Part shown: in pieces, positions 15,639-24,407 of the stretch
Numbering within the stretch: position 1 is the first letter of the stretch
Layout of the letters: each line of letters opens with the position of its first letter
From: CAVUCH01 sp963739995
GTDB taxonomy: Bacteria; Acidobacteriota; Vicinamibacteria; Vicinamibacterales; JAENWD01
Direction of reading: 5' to 3'
Assembly: GCA_963739995.1 (NCBI GenBank)
Contig: CAVUCH010000010.1
Coordinates: 1-64,000, forward strand
Length of the DNA stretch: 64,000 nt
Notes under the pieces: generated by a model
Databases searched by the model: none
Seen by the model: only the letters and a program-made list of their open reading frames with translations
What the model was told of the DNA's origin: nothing
Made by a program: the position numbers and the translations under genes

Positions 15639-16602
15639 GCGAAACCTCCGATTGGACGGGGAACTCACCAAGGTACGCGATCTCGTCTCGCAGCTCGACT
15701 CCGTGCCGGTCGCGCACCGCCGCGCGGCAGGCCTCGATGAGCGCGCGGATGTCGCGGGCGGTGGCGCCGCCCTCGTTCACGATGAAGTTCGCGTGTGTCG
15801 GGGACACGACCGCTCGGCCCTGACGTGCGCCCTTCATCCCCGCACGATCCACGAGGGCGCCCGCCGAGCGCGGCATCTCGTCGGGCAGCGTCTCCTCTGG
15901 GGCTGGATTCTGGAAGATGCATCCGGCGCTGGGCACATGCAGCGGCTGCGTGCCCTTCCGGTAGGCAAGCGACTGGCGCGCCGTCGCGCGGAGCACCGAA
16001 GGGTCGCCGGGGCGCACGGTGAAGCGCGCCGACAGCAGCACCTCGCCGGTGCGCTGCAGCCGGCTGCGATCGTACCCGAAGTCCATCTCGGCTGCGGGCG
16101 TGTCGACGACGTTACCGTCAGGGTGCCAGAGGCGCACCGACTCGATCAGCTCGCTCAGCAGATGGCCAGCCCAATGCGCGTTGCCATGCACACCGCCCCC
16201 GACCGTGCCGGGCGTCCCCGCCCACGCTTCGAGACCTGCCAGCCCGCGGCCAACGGTCCAGCGCACGAGTTCGTTGATGGTCACGGCTGCTTCAGCGCAG
16301 ACGTGGCGCGGCGACTCCTGGGTCACCGCGCCACCGCGGGGACGGAGCACCAGCCCGCGCACGCCGCCATCGCCGATCAGCACATTCGATCCACCGCCGA
16401 GCACTGTGACAGGCACACCGGCATCGCGAGCCGTCATGAGCGCACGGGTCATCTCGTCACCCGATCGCGGCTCGAAGAGCAGGTCGGCCGGTCCTCCTAC
16501 CTTGAACGTGGTGAACGGCGCGAGAGGTACGTGCACCCGCACGCGTCCGCCGCCGAAGGCAATCGACAGCTGTCGCTCGACGTCAGCCACAGAGCCAGTC
16601 AT
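15619..16602 (-). CDS. murB: UDP-N-acetylenolpyruvoylglucosamine reductase MurB
   Basis: 327 aa. Reduces the MurA product to UDP-MurNAc with NADPH and FAD. FAD-binding motifs are clear: 'TTFKVGGPADLL', 'VLGGGSNVLIGDGG', 'WAGTPGTVGGGVHGNAH' and 'FGYDRSRLQ'. The catalytic acid segment reads 'PSAGCIFQNP', so the proton-donor Ser of E. coli MurB is Cys here, as in many non-enteric MurB enzymes. C-terminal 'HANFIVN' and the final Glu region are present. The ATG overlaps the pxpC stop by 4 nt, and its own 3' end overlaps murA. Confidence 0.93.
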   Translation of the reverse strand: MTGSVADVERQLSIAFGGGRVRVHVPLAPFTTFKVGGPADLLFEPRSGDEMTRALMTARDAGVPVTVLGGGSNVLIGDGGVRGLVLRPRGGAVTQESPRHVCAEAAVTINELVRWTVGRGLAGLEAWAGTPGTVGGGVHGNAHWAGHLLSELIESVRLWHPDGNVVDTPAAEMDFGYDRSRLQRTGEVLLSARFTVRPGDPSVLRATARQSLAYRKGTQPLHVPSAGCIFQNPAPEETLPDEMPRSAGALVDRAGMKGARQGRAVVSPTHANFIVNEGGATARDIRALIEACRAAVRDRHGVELRDEIAYLGEFPVQSEVSRVHPAD

Positions 16603-17540
16603 GGGAGCGACTCTCGTACCGCGGTCAATTGCGCTTCCATCTGCTTCAACGCCTGGTGCGCGTACTCGGGCGTGCAGGCTTCGAAAGTCACCCCGTGTCC
16701 GGGCCCCAACTGGCCCGCGAGCGGCAGATCCGCGGCAATCACCACGGCAATCGCGGCGTAGCCGCCTGTCGTCTGCCGGTCGGCCATGAGCAGGATCGGC
16801 TCTCCCGACGGGGGTACCTGCACCAGGCCCATCGTCGTCGGTGTCGAAATCATCGAGGCCGTCGGGCCCCCCGCGACGATGCTGCCTTCGAGCCGATACC
16901 CCATGCGATCGGATTGGGGCGAGATGCGGAACGATCCGCGCCCCAACACGGTGAACGCATGATCCGCGGCTGGCTCCTGCGCCGGCCCGCGCATCACCCG
17001 CAGCCGCGTGAACCCCTCCCTGTCGGGTCCGACGGCAGCATCCCGCAATTCGCGCACGCGCGGATGCACCGCCGCAGAGGTGTAATGAAGTCGGTCACCG
17101 GCGTGAACCGCGCGGCCCGCACACCCGCCGAAGCGGCCACGCAGGTCGGTTGACCGGCTGCCGAGCACGACCGGCACGTCGAATCCACCGCCCACCGCCA
17201 CATACGCGCGAGTCCCTGCCTGGCATTCACCAATATCGATGGTCGTCCCGGCGGCGGCCTCGAGCACGAGTGGCGATCGCACGTGCTGACCGCCGACCGC
17301 GATCGCGCACGGCGCGCCGGTGATCGCCATCCGGGTGCCGACCTCGCATTCGATCAGGGGGCCGATGACCGTCACCTCGAGGACCGCAGCGGTGTCTGCG
17401 TTGCCGAGCACGCGATTGGCGAGGCGATGTGACCACGAATCCATCGGGCCCGCCACGGGCACGCCCCAGGACTGCTGACCCCAGCGGCCGAGGTCCTGCA
17501 CGGTCGTGAGCAGGCCGGCCCGATGCACGACCAGGCTCAT
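16599..17540 (-). CDS. pxpC: 5-oxoprolinase subunit C (PxpC/KipA family)
   Basis: 313 aa starting MSLVVHRAGLLTTVQDLGR, the canonical N-terminus of this family, followed by 'GVPVAGPMDSWSHRLAN' and the C-terminal 'GYAAIAVVIAADLPLAGQL'. With PxpA and PxpB it hydrolyses 5-oxoproline (pyroglutamate) to glutamate using ATP. Start ATG 17540 overlaps the pxpB stop (ATGA). PxpA is not present in the window. The setting, inside a peptidoglycan recycling operon, suggests coupling of pyroglutamate or glutamate recovery with wall turnover. Confidence 0.9.
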   Translation of the reverse strand: MSLVVHRAGLLTTVQDLGRWGQQSWGVPVAGPMDSWSHRLANRVLGNADTAAVLEVTVIGPLIECEVGTRMAITGAPCAIAVGGQHVRSPLVLEAAAGTTIDIGECQAGTRAYVAVGGGFDVPVVLGSRSTDLRGRFGGCAGRAVHAGDRLHYTSAAVHPRVRELRDAAVGPDREGFTRLRVMRGPAQEPAADHAFTVLGRGSFRISPQSDRMGYRLEGSIVAGGPTASMISTPTTMGLVQVPPSGEPILLMADRQTTGGYAAIAVVIAADLPLAGQLGPGHGVTFEACTPEYAHQALKQMEAQLTAVRESLP

Positions 17541-18226
17541 CGCAGGCCGCCCGCCTGGCGTATGGCGTCGAACGCCGGAGCGGAGAGCGGCCGGAACCGC
17601 ACTTGCTGTCCGGGCGCCAGCAGCGCGGGCGGCTCGGCTCCGGGGTCGAACAGCACGAGTGGCGTGCGGCCGATGATCTGCCATCCGCCCGGACTATCAA
17701 ACGAGTACACACCGGTCTGGGGGCCAGCGATGCCCACCGAGCCAGCCGGGACCCGCGTGCGAGGCGTACTGCGCCGCGGCATCGCGATTCGCTCGTCAAC
17801 GCTCGCCATGTAGGGAAACCCGGGCAGGAATCCCAGCATGAACACCCGGTACTCCCGGGAAGCATGAGCGGCGACGACCTGGTGGGCGTCCATGCCGGCC
17901 CACGCGGCTACCGCGCCGAGATCCGGCCCGAAGCGGCCGCCGTAACAGACGGGGATCTCGACGGGACTCCGGCGCCCCGGGCCGGCGCGAGGCGGCGGGG
18001 CCGCCGCAGCGCGCGCGACGACCTCCCGCAGCAGCGACACGTCCGTGCTCAACGGATCGTAGTGCACGGCAAATGACCCGTATGCCGGCACCACATCCCG
18101 AACGCCCGGTACCTGCGCCTGCCGCACGCGTTCCCCTGCCGCAAGCACTCGGAGGTTCACCATCACGTCGATCGTGTGCTCGAACTCGACGAGCAGCGCG
18201 GCATCACCGAAGGACGTGATTCGCAT
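17537..18226 (-). CDS. pxpB: 5-oxoprolinase subunit B (PxpB/KipI family)
   Basis: 229 aa. Hallmarks are 'GDAALLVEF' at the start, 'VPAYGSFAVHYDP', 'IPVCYGGRFGPDL', 'FMLGFLPGFPYMASV', 'PRTRVPAGSVGIAGPQTGVY' and 'SPGGWQIIGRTPLVLFDP'. PxpB and PxpC form the ATP-dependent part of 5-oxoprolinase. A 44-nt gap separates it from mpl upstream, and it overlaps pxpC by 4 nt. Confidence 0.92.
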   Translation of the reverse strand: MRITSFGDAALLVEFEHTIDVMVNLRVLAAGERVRQAQVPGVRDVVPAYGSFAVHYDPLSTDVSLLREVVARAAAAPPPRAGPGRRSPVEIPVCYGGRFGPDLGAVAAWAGMDAHQVVAAHASREYRVFMLGFLPGFPYMASVDERIAMPRRSTPRTRVPAGSVGIAGPQTGVYSFDSPGGWQIIGRTPLVLFDPGAEPPALLAPGQQVRFRPLSAPAFDAIRQAGGLR

Positions 18227-18270
18227 GGGAGCAGCCGGAACGGCGCGGCGGGCGCGAACACAACCGGAGG

Positions 18271-19698
18271 TCAGCGCGGGACGTGCTGCAGCGCACTGAC
18301 CAGCTTCCTGTGAATGCCGCCAAAACCGCCGTTCGACATGATGAGCACCACGTCACCGTCGCGATGCTCGCGGACAATCGTCTCGACGATGGCGTCGATG
18401 GTGTCGATGTGCCGCGCGCGGCGTCCCGCTCCACCGAGATCCGCTACCAGCTGATCGACTGACAGCCGCTGGTCCTCGGGCAGAGTGGATCGGTAGACGC
18501 GCGCGAGCACCGTCTCGTCGGCGCTCGCGAAGGCGCGCGCGAAATCGTTCTGAAACACGCGGCGGCAGGAGGATGCCGACCGCGGCTCGAAGACGGCCCA
18601 CACGCGCCGTCCTGGATGACCGGCTCGCACTGCGGCAATCGTTTCAGCCACCGCGGTGGGATGGTGCGCGAAATCGTCGTACACGGTGACACCGTTCACA
18701 CGGCCGACCACTTCGAGCCGCCGCTTGACCCCGCGAAACCCCCGCAGCCCTTCGGCCAGCGTGCCGGGCGGGACGCCGAGCGTACTACCGATGGCGAGCG
18801 CGCCGAGCGCATTCCGCACGTTGTGCAGCCCGAGCAGCGGCGACTCGAACATGCCGACATACGACCTCCGGTGCTGCAGCTTGAAGCGCGTGATCCCGTC
18901 TGCGACCTCAAGATCGTAGCCCCGCCAGTCGGCGCCTTCGGCCAACCCGAATGTTTCGACCGGAGAGACTGCCGCTGCGCGGAGTGCCGCAGCGTCCGGG
19001 CTATCGCTGCCGAGCAGCAGGAGCCCGTTTCCGGGCACCAGGTTGGCCAGTCGGCGGAACGCCAGGCGCACGGCGTCCAGGTCGGCGTAGATGTCCGCAT
19101 GGTCGAACTCGATGTTGTTGACGAGCGCGATGTCCGGGAGATACTTCAGGAACTTTGCCGTCTTGTCGAAGAAGGCGCTGTCGTACTCGTCGCCCTCGAT
19201 GACGAACTCGCGCCCGTGGCCCAGCCGGTAGCTCGACCCCTCCTCACCGAAGTTCAGGGCGATGCCGCCGACGAGCACTGTTGGATCGTGCTGCGCACGT
19301 GCGAGCAGCCAACCGGCGAGCGCGGCGGTCGTCGTCTTTCCGTGCGTCCCCGCGATGACAATCGAGCGCGCGCCCCAGAGGAACTGCTCGCGTATCGCCT
19401 CCGGCAACGAGCAATGCCGGATCTTGCGGCCGAGCACCTCTTCGAGCTCCGGGTTGCCTCGCGAGATGGCGTTGCCGACGACGACCAGGGAGAGATCCGA
19501 GGTGATGTGCTCGGCCTTGTAGCCCACGAGCACGGGAATCGATTCCCGCTCGAGGAACGCGTCCATCGGAGGGTATACACCCTCGTCCGATCCACGCACG
19601 TGGTGCCCGCGCCGCTTGAGGAGGGCCGCCAGGGTCGCCATGGCGGTGCCGCAGATGCCGATGAGGTGTACGTTCACCTGTTCGTGTCCGTTCTCCAT
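18271..19698 (-). CDS. mpl: murein peptide ligase Mpl
   Basis: 475 aa of the Mur ligase superfamily. Rossmann motif 'HLIGICGTAMATLAALL', then 'GSDEGVYPPMDAFLE', which is diagnostic of Mpl rather than MurC, ATP loop 'AGTHGKTTTAALAG', 'NIEFDHADIYADL', 'HNVRNALGALAIG' and C-terminal 'DDFAHHPTAVAETI'. It joins recycled L-Ala-gamma-D-Glu-meso-DAP tripeptide to UDP-MurNAc in the cytoplasm. It lies 7 nt after ldcA, next to its metabolic partners NagZ and LdcA. Confidence 0.92.
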   Translation of the reverse strand: MENGHEQVNVHLIGICGTAMATLAALLKRRGHHVRGSDEGVYPPMDAFLERESIPVLVGYKAEHITSDLSLVVVGNAISRGNPELEEVLGRKIRHCSLPEAIREQFLWGARSIVIAGTHGKTTTAALAGWLLARAQHDPTVLVGGIALNFGEEGSSYRLGHGREFVIEGDEYDSAFFDKTAKFLKYLPDIALVNNIEFDHADIYADLDAVRLAFRRLANLVPGNGLLLLGSDSPDAAALRAAAVSPVETFGLAEGADWRGYDLEVADGITRFKLQHRRSYVGMFESPLLGLHNVRNALGALAIGSTLGVPPGTLAEGLRGFRGVKRRLEVVGRVNGVTVYDDFAHHPTAVAETIAAVRAGHPGRRVWAVFEPRSASSCRRVFQNDFARAFASADETVLARVYRSTLPEDQRLSVDQLVADLGGAGRRARHIDTIDAIVETIVREHRDGDVVLIMSNGGFGGIHRKLVSALQHVPR

Positions 19699-19705
19699 GA
19701 GGCCA

Positions 19706-20668
19706 TCAGACGACCGCCGCCTCTTCGATGATTACGCGCGATGTCGCCCCGGCGATGACCCGCGCGGTCACGCCGAGCGGCAGCGTGAACGCCGGTCCAT
19801 CCACATGGCCGACGGGCAGGCCGAACACGACGGGCCCGGGGAACGCCCGCAGGACCGAGGCGAGCGTCGTGCGCGCTGTGGGCTCGCCGCACGGATCGTC
19901 GCACCCGGGGAACGTCCCGAGGACGATCGCCGCCGCACGGGAGAGGATGCCCGCGAACTGCACTTGCGTCAGGAGGCGATCCAGCTTGTACGGGCGCTCG
20001 GCGACATCCTCGATGAACAGCACGCAGCCGTCCGGAGGATCGAACGCGAAGGGCGTTCCGAGCGATGCGGCGATCTGCGTGAGCGTGCCGCCGACAATCG
20101 GGCCAGCGGCTTCCCCCGGCACGAGCGCTTCGAGCGCCGGCGCCGGCAGCTGGCCGAGTGGGCTCGACAGGGTGATGGCGCGGAGGAACGTATCGCGATC
20201 GTATCGCTCGGCACCAAGCGCCAGGCGTCCCTCGAGCATCGGTCCCTGGAACGCCACCTGCCCCTGCTGGCCCAGCCAGATGTGCAGCGACGTGATGTCG
20301 CTGTAGCCGATGAACACCTTCGGGTGCCTCCTCGGCAGGTCCGGGTCGAGCAGCGGCAGCACGTGCACGCTGCCATACCCCCCCCGCACGGCGATAATCC
20401 CGTCGATCGACGGGTCACGCCACGCGCGCTCGAGGGCCGCCGCGCGGACCGCCGGCTCGCCGGCCACGTACCATGTCCGTTCGAAGACCGAGGCATCGTA
20501 CGAAGCCTCGAAGCCGAGTGCGGTGAGTTCTGCCACACCCGCGTGGAAGGCGTCCACGTCGAAGGCGCTCGCGGGTGCGACGACTGCGAGGCGGGCGCCG
20601 GGACCAATTGCGGGTGGCTTCCGAAGCGGGAACCGCCACCGGCCATGCACGGCAGAAGGCATGGCCAT
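19706..20668 (-). CDS. ldcA: LD-carboxypeptidase (S66 family)
   Basis: 320 aa from ATG 20668, which overlaps the nagZ stop as TGATG. S66 serine peptidase: 'GARLAVVAPAS', 'IIAVRGGYGSVHVLPLLD' containing the nucleophile-loop GGYG, 'FIGYSDITSLHIWL', 'GPIVGGTLTQIAASLGTPF' and C-terminal 'VGHVDGPAFTLPLGV' with the catalytic His. It removes the terminal D-Ala from recycled tetrapeptides, giving the tripeptide that Mpl uses. The frame stays open far upstream, but that part is out of frame with nagZ and has no family match, so it is not used. Confidence 0.9.
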   Translation of the reverse strand: MAMPSAVHGRWRFPLRKPPAIGPGARLAVVAPASAFDVDAFHAGVAELTALGFEASYDASVFERTWYVAGEPAVRAAALERAWRDPSIDGIIAVRGGYGSVHVLPLLDPDLPRRHPKVFIGYSDITSLHIWLGQQGQVAFQGPMLEGRLALGAERYDRDTFLRAITLSSPLGQLPAPALEALVPGEAAGPIVGGTLTQIAASLGTPFAFDPPDGCVLFIEDVAERPYKLDRLLTQVQFAGILSRAAAIVLGTFPGCDDPCGEPTARTTLASVLRAFPGPVVFGLPVGHVDGPAFTLPLGVTARVIAGATSRVIIEEAAVV

Positions 20669-21762
20669 CAGGTGAAGCGCGCGATCTCTTCGGCGATCGC
20701 CGCGTGGGACTCGCGGCCGAGCACAGACCGCCATGCACGGGGCGCCGGCGGGCGGCCGGCGCGGGCGGCCAGGAACCGCTCCTTCATCCGGCGGTGGCGC
20801 AGGAGGCTGTCTTCGATCTGCGAATACGGCAATCGCTCGTCTTCCACGGCGTGAATGAGCGCCTCGAGAGCCGCGAACTGGAGCGCCGTGTTTCCGCTGC
20901 ACACCAGGACGCCGTCGCACCCGGCCGCAACCGCATGCACGCAGGCGTCCGGCACCGGCCAGCGCGCCGCAACCGCCTGCATCTCCATGTCGTCTGTAAA
21001 GATGACGCCCTCGAAGTGCAGCTCCTTGCGGAGGATGCCGGTCACGATGCGGGACGACAACGTCGCGGGCCATTCCGGGTCGAGCGATGGCACGAGCATA
21101 TGGGCGGTGATGATCGATGCGACCCCAGCTGTGATGGCGGCCTCGAATGGGCGGAACTCGATCGCGCGGAGCCGATCCGGCGGGTGCTCGACGAGCGGCA
21201 GCTCGTGATGTGAATCGACGGACGTGTCGCCGTGACCCGGGAAGTGTTTCCCGCAGGCGGCGATGCCCGCATTCTGCAGCTCCGTGACGATCACGCGACC
21301 GAGCTCGGACACGAGCTCCACATCGTCTGCGAGCGCACGATCTCCTATCGCCGGGTTTTTCGTGTTCGTCAGCACATCCAGCACTGGCGCATAGTCGAGG
21401 GTCACACCCACCGCCGCGAGCTCCTCGGCGAGGGCCCGTGCAAAGCGCCGCGCCAGGTCGGCGCTCCCGGACCGCCCCAGCGCAATCATGGGCGGCCATT
21501 CGGTGAACGGGCGCTTCAGCCGCGCGACACGACCACCCTCCTGATCCACCGCCACCCAGGGCGGGAGCCCCGTGCCGAGCGCCTCGATCTGCCTGGCCAC
21601 CTCGCTGACCTGATCGGGATCCTCGACGTTCCGCTTGAACAGGATCACGCCGCCAACGGAGAACTCGCGTGCGAGCGCCTTGAGTTCGACGGGAATCTCG
21701 GCGCCATCGAAGCCGGCGACAAGCAGGTGGCCGATCTGCTGACGGAGTGCGAGTGGGGACAT
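20668..21762 (-). CDS. nagZ: beta-N-acetylglucosaminidase NagZ (GH3)
   Basis: 364 aa. GH3 signatures: 'HLLVAGFDG', 'VAVDQEGGRVARLKRPFTEW', 'NAGIAACGKHFPGHGDTSVD', a His loop specific for NagZ, and the nucleophile Asp in 'GVIFTDDMEMQAVA'. It removes GlcNAc from anhydro-muropeptides in the cytoplasm, the entry step of peptidoglycan recycling. First gene of a seven-gene operon (nagZ-ldcA-mpl-pxpB-pxpC-murB-murA), with a TATAAT -10 box 27 nt upstream. Confidence 0.93.
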   Translation of the reverse strand: MSPLALRQQIGHLLVAGFDGAEIPVELKALAREFSVGGVILFKRNVEDPDQVSEVARQIEALGTGLPPWVAVDQEGGRVARLKRPFTEWPPMIALGRSGSADLARRFARALAEELAAVGVTLDYAPVLDVLTNTKNPAIGDRALADDVELVSELGRVIVTELQNAGIAACGKHFPGHGDTSVDSHHELPLVEHPPDRLRAIEFRPFEAAITAGVASIITAHMLVPSLDPEWPATLSSRIVTGILRKELHFEGVIFTDDMEMQAVAARWPVPDACVHAVAAGCDGVLVCSGNTALQFAALEALIHAVEDERLPYSQIEDSLLRHRRMKERFLAARAGRPPAPRAWRSVLGRESHAAIAEEIARFT

Positions 21763-21788
21763 GTGATTGGACGCGGCCGTGACGAGCC

Positions 21789-21794
21789 ATTATA
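21789..21794 (-). promoter_or_regulatory. -10 box of the nagZ operon
   Basis: A perfect TATAAT on the minus strand, 27 nt upstream of the nagZ start. The -35 region (~21812-21817) is weak. Confidence 0.5.
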
Positions 21795-21878
21795 GCGGCG
21801 CTGGGGCCTGCGCATGCCGGGAGTCCGCGCGGGCGGATGGACGCGGGCGTCCAGCATCGGGCCGGCTGGGCGACTTCG

Positions 21879-21884
21879 TATAAT
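21879..21884 (+). promoter_or_regulatory. -10 box of polX
   Basis: A perfect TATAAT on the plus strand, about 40 nt upstream of the polX GTG. The -35 is weak. It faces the nagZ -10 box across ~85 bp, so the two units are divergently transcribed. Confidence 0.5.
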
Positions 21885-21923
21885 GCAGCGTGCCGCACAG
21901 CGTCAGGGGCAAGGGCCCGAACC

Positions 21924-23663
21924 GTGGATAATCTCGCCATTGCACGCCTGCTCGGAGAGATTGCCGACCTCCTCGAGATCAAGGCGGAGAACCCCTTCAA
22001 GATCCGCGCGTATCGCAACGCCGCTGAGAGCGTGGCGAGCGCCGCCGAGCGGCTGGCCGACCTCGATGAGCGGCGGCTGCTGCAGGTCCCTGGGATCGGC
22101 CGCGATCTCGCAAAGAAGGTGCGCGAGATCGCGGAGACCGGCGGAGCGGAGTACCACCGGGAGCTGATGGCCGAGCTCCCGCCGACGCTCCTCGATCTGA
22201 TGCGCCTGCAGGGCGTCGGCCCGCGAACCGTGCGCCAGCTCCACGCGGAGCTGGGGATCGCCACGCTGGACGATCTCGAAGTCGCGTTGCAGGATGGCCG
22301 TATCCGTCAAGTCCGCGGGATGGGGGCCCGGAAACAGGAGGCGATGCTCAAGGCGCTCGCCGATCACCGGCGACATGCCGGCCGCCACCTGATGACCGAC
22401 ACCGCTGAAGCGGCGGCGGCGCTGGTGGCCTGGCTGCGGGAGCAGGAACCAGACGTGCAGTTCATCGCCGTCGGGAGCCTCCGACGGGGCTGCGAGACGT
22501 GCGGCGATCTCGACGTGCTCGCGATCGGGGCGTCTTCCGCGGTCATGGACCGGTTCACGACCTATGGCCTCGTCGAGCGCGTGCTCGGACGGGGCGATAC
22601 CAAGTCGAGCGTGCTGCTGCGGGGCGGCCTGCAGGCGGATCTCCGGCTGGTGCCGGTTGAGAGCCGAGGTGCGGCGATGCAGTACTTCACCGGCTCCAAG
22701 CCGCACAACATCGCCGTTCGGGACCGGGCAGTACGGCTCGGATTCAAATTGAACGAGAACGGCCTCTTCCGGGTGAGTGACAACGGGTGCGTGGCCGGTG
22801 AGACGGAGGAAGGCATCTATGCCGCGCTCGGCCTTCCGTGGATCCCGCCCGAGCTGCGCGAAGGTCACGGTGAGCTCGAGGCCGCCGACGAGGGAGCGCT
22901 TCCCGCTCTGATCGATCGGCGGGATCTGCGCGGCGACCTCCACGCGCACACGACGGCCACCGACGGACGCGACAGCATCGAGGCGATGGCTCTCGCTGCG
23001 CGGGGCGTCGGGCTCGAGTACCTCGCCATCACCGATCACAGCCAGGCCCTGGCGATGGCCAACGGTCTCGATGAGCAGCGCGCGCTCGAGCACGCCCACC
23101 GCGTCCGGGAAGTGAGCAGACGCCTCGAGGGCATCACGCTGCTGGCGGGCATCGAATGCGACATTCGCGCGGACGGCACGCTCGATCTCGCGGACGACTG
23201 CCTCGCAGAACTCGATTACGTGGTCGCGTCCATTCACTCATCGTTCGGGCAGGCCGAGGAGGAGATTACCGACCGCGTGCTACGCGCGATGGAGTGCCCC
23301 TGGGTCGACACCATCGGACACCCCACCGGACGCATCCTCCTGAGGCGCGAGCCACACAAGGCGCGGCTGGATCAGATCATCGGTGCCGCTGCACGGTTGG
23401 GCGTGGCACTCGAAATCAATTGCCAGGTGGACCGGCTCGATCTCAGCGACGTCAACGCGCGGCATGCGCGCGAGCGCGGCGTGAGGCTGGTCATCGCCAG
23501 CGATGCCCACTCCACACGCGCGCTCACCACGTTGGCGTGGGGTGTGACCGTGGCACGCCGTGCCTGGGCGACACCGGCAGACGTTCTCAATACGCAGCCG
23601 TTGGAGGCGCTGCAGGCATCGCTCCGGCGGAGCCGGCCGCGCGCCATACCCGCCGCCCCGTGA
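21924..23663 (+). CDS. polX: DNA polymerase X with PHP domain
   Basis: 579 aa from GTG 21924 (VDNLAIARLLGEIADLLEI, the typical N-terminus). Helix-hairpin-helix repeats (~1-130, 'LLQVPGIGRDLAKKVREIA' and 'LQGVGPRTVRQLHAELGI'), the nucleotidyltransferase palm with 'VGSLRRGCETCGDLDVL' (both metal Asp present, D195 and D197), and a C-terminal PHP domain from ~335 with 'GDLHAHTTATDG', 'ITDHSQ', 'GIECDI', 'ASIHS', 'HPTGR' and 'ASDAHS'. Bacterial PolX is a gap-filling repair polymerase with 3'-5' exonuclease from the PHP part. Its paralogue at 4758 has lost one palm Asp. Confidence 0.92.
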   Translation: MDNLAIARLLGEIADLLEIKAENPFKIRAYRNAAESVASAAERLADLDERRLLQVPGIGRDLAKKVREIAETGGAEYHRELMAELPPTLLDLMRLQGVGPRTVRQLHAELGIATLDDLEVALQDGRIRQVRGMGARKQEAMLKALADHRRHAGRHLMTDTAEAAAALVAWLREQEPDVQFIAVGSLRRGCETCGDLDVLAIGASSAVMDRFTTYGLVERVLGRGDTKSSVLLRGGLQADLRLVPVESRGAAMQYFTGSKPHNIAVRDRAVRLGFKLNENGLFRVSDNGCVAGETEEGIYAALGLPWIPPELREGHGELEAADEGALPALIDRRDLRGDLHAHTTATDGRDSIEAMALAARGVGLEYLAITDHSQALAMANGLDEQRALEHAHRVREVSRRLEGITLLAGIECDIRADGTLDLADDCLAELDYVVASIHSSFGQAEEEITDRVLRAMECPWVDTIGHPTGRILLRREPHKARLDQIIGAAARLGVALEINCQVDRLDLSDVNARHARERGVRLVIASDAHSTRALTTLAWGVTVARRAWATPADVLNTQPLEALQASLRRSRPRAIPAAP

Positions 23664-23905
23664 TGAAGTTCCTGCCGATGGTCGATCGTCTCGGCGAGAT
23701 CCGCAGGCTGTACTTCGCGACGACTCGCGCGACCATCGAGGCGGATTTCGAAAAGGCGCTTGAACTGTTGAAGGGGATGGAGAGCGAGGCGGAGCGGTCT
23801 CGCGCCACCGTGTTCATGCACGGGCTCGCACAGATGAAAGCGGACTGGGGTCGCAGAGGCACGAAGACCAAGCCGGGAAAGAAGCCCGATGCGGGCCGCG
23901 CGTGA
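23663..23905 (+). CDS. small conserved helical protein, function unknown
   Basis: 80 aa; its ATG overlaps the polX stop (TGATG), so it is translationally coupled to polX. It is helical and charged ('RLYFATTRATIEADFEKALELLKGM') with a basic tail ending 'KTKPGKKPDAGRA'. No cysteine motif or membrane segment. I do not recognise a family; the coupling suggests a link with DNA repair, but that is inference only. Confidence 0.6.
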   Translation: MKFLPMVDRLGEIRRLYFATTRATIEADFEKALELLKGMESEAERSRATVFMHGLAQMKADWGRRGTKTKPGKKPDAGRA

Positions 23906-23978
23906 CGTCTGTTGAAGCCTGGGGCGCTTCGGCCCGGCCTACATCCCGAGGTCTCCGACCGTGTAGAGCCCAGGCGGG

Positions 23979-24383
23979 TCAACTCCACCGCATCGCCGCA
24001 TACGCGGCGGCAACTGCGAGCGCCAGCAGCACGAGTCCGATGACAATCGGGTGCAGCGGCACCCGTTCGACCCACGACGCAGCACCCACCCCGCCGATGG
24101 TCGATGGTTCGCTCGTTGGAATCGCTGTCCCTCCCTCCGGGCACTGGGCGAGGAAATCACGCAGCGTCCCCTCGGGATCGAGACCGACCTCCGCGGCATA
24201 GGCGCGCACGAAGGACCGCGTGAAGATGCCGCCCGGGAGGCGCGAGAGATCGTTCCGCTCGACGGCCTCGAGCGCGCGCACGGTGATACGGGTGACGTTT
24301 GCGACCTGACGCAGCGAGATGCCGCGGGAGTCGCGGGCCCGGCGGAGGCGATCGCCGACATCAGTCACGGGTCGGTCGGCCAT
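23979..24383 (-). CDS. RodZ-like HTH membrane protein (short form)
   Basis: 134 aa. The N-terminal 75 residues form the HTH_25/Cro-like domain typical of RodZ ('VGDRLRRARDSRGISLRQVANVTRI', 'FTRSFVRAYAAEVGLDP'). A Gly/Thr-rich linker and one C-terminal transmembrane helix (~113-131) follow. Full RodZ binds MreB and has a periplasmic domain after the helix; that domain is missing, so the protein ends in the membrane. It is downstream of thiE on the same strand with a 24-nt gap. Confidence 0.75.
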   Translation of the reverse strand: MADRPVTDVGDRLRRARDSRGISLRQVANVTRITVRALEAVERNDLSRLPGGIFTRSFVRAYAAEVGLDPEGTLRDFLAQCPEGGTAIPTSEPSTIGGVGAASWVERVPLHPIVIGLVLLALAVAAAYAAMRWS

Positions 24384-24407
24384 TTGGGGGGCGTTGCGCG
24401 CTCATTC

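Noticed and set aside
19706..22264. One long frame of 852 codons covering ldcA and beyond
   Set aside because: Only 19706-20668 matches a family; the rest is a shadow of nagZ and polX.
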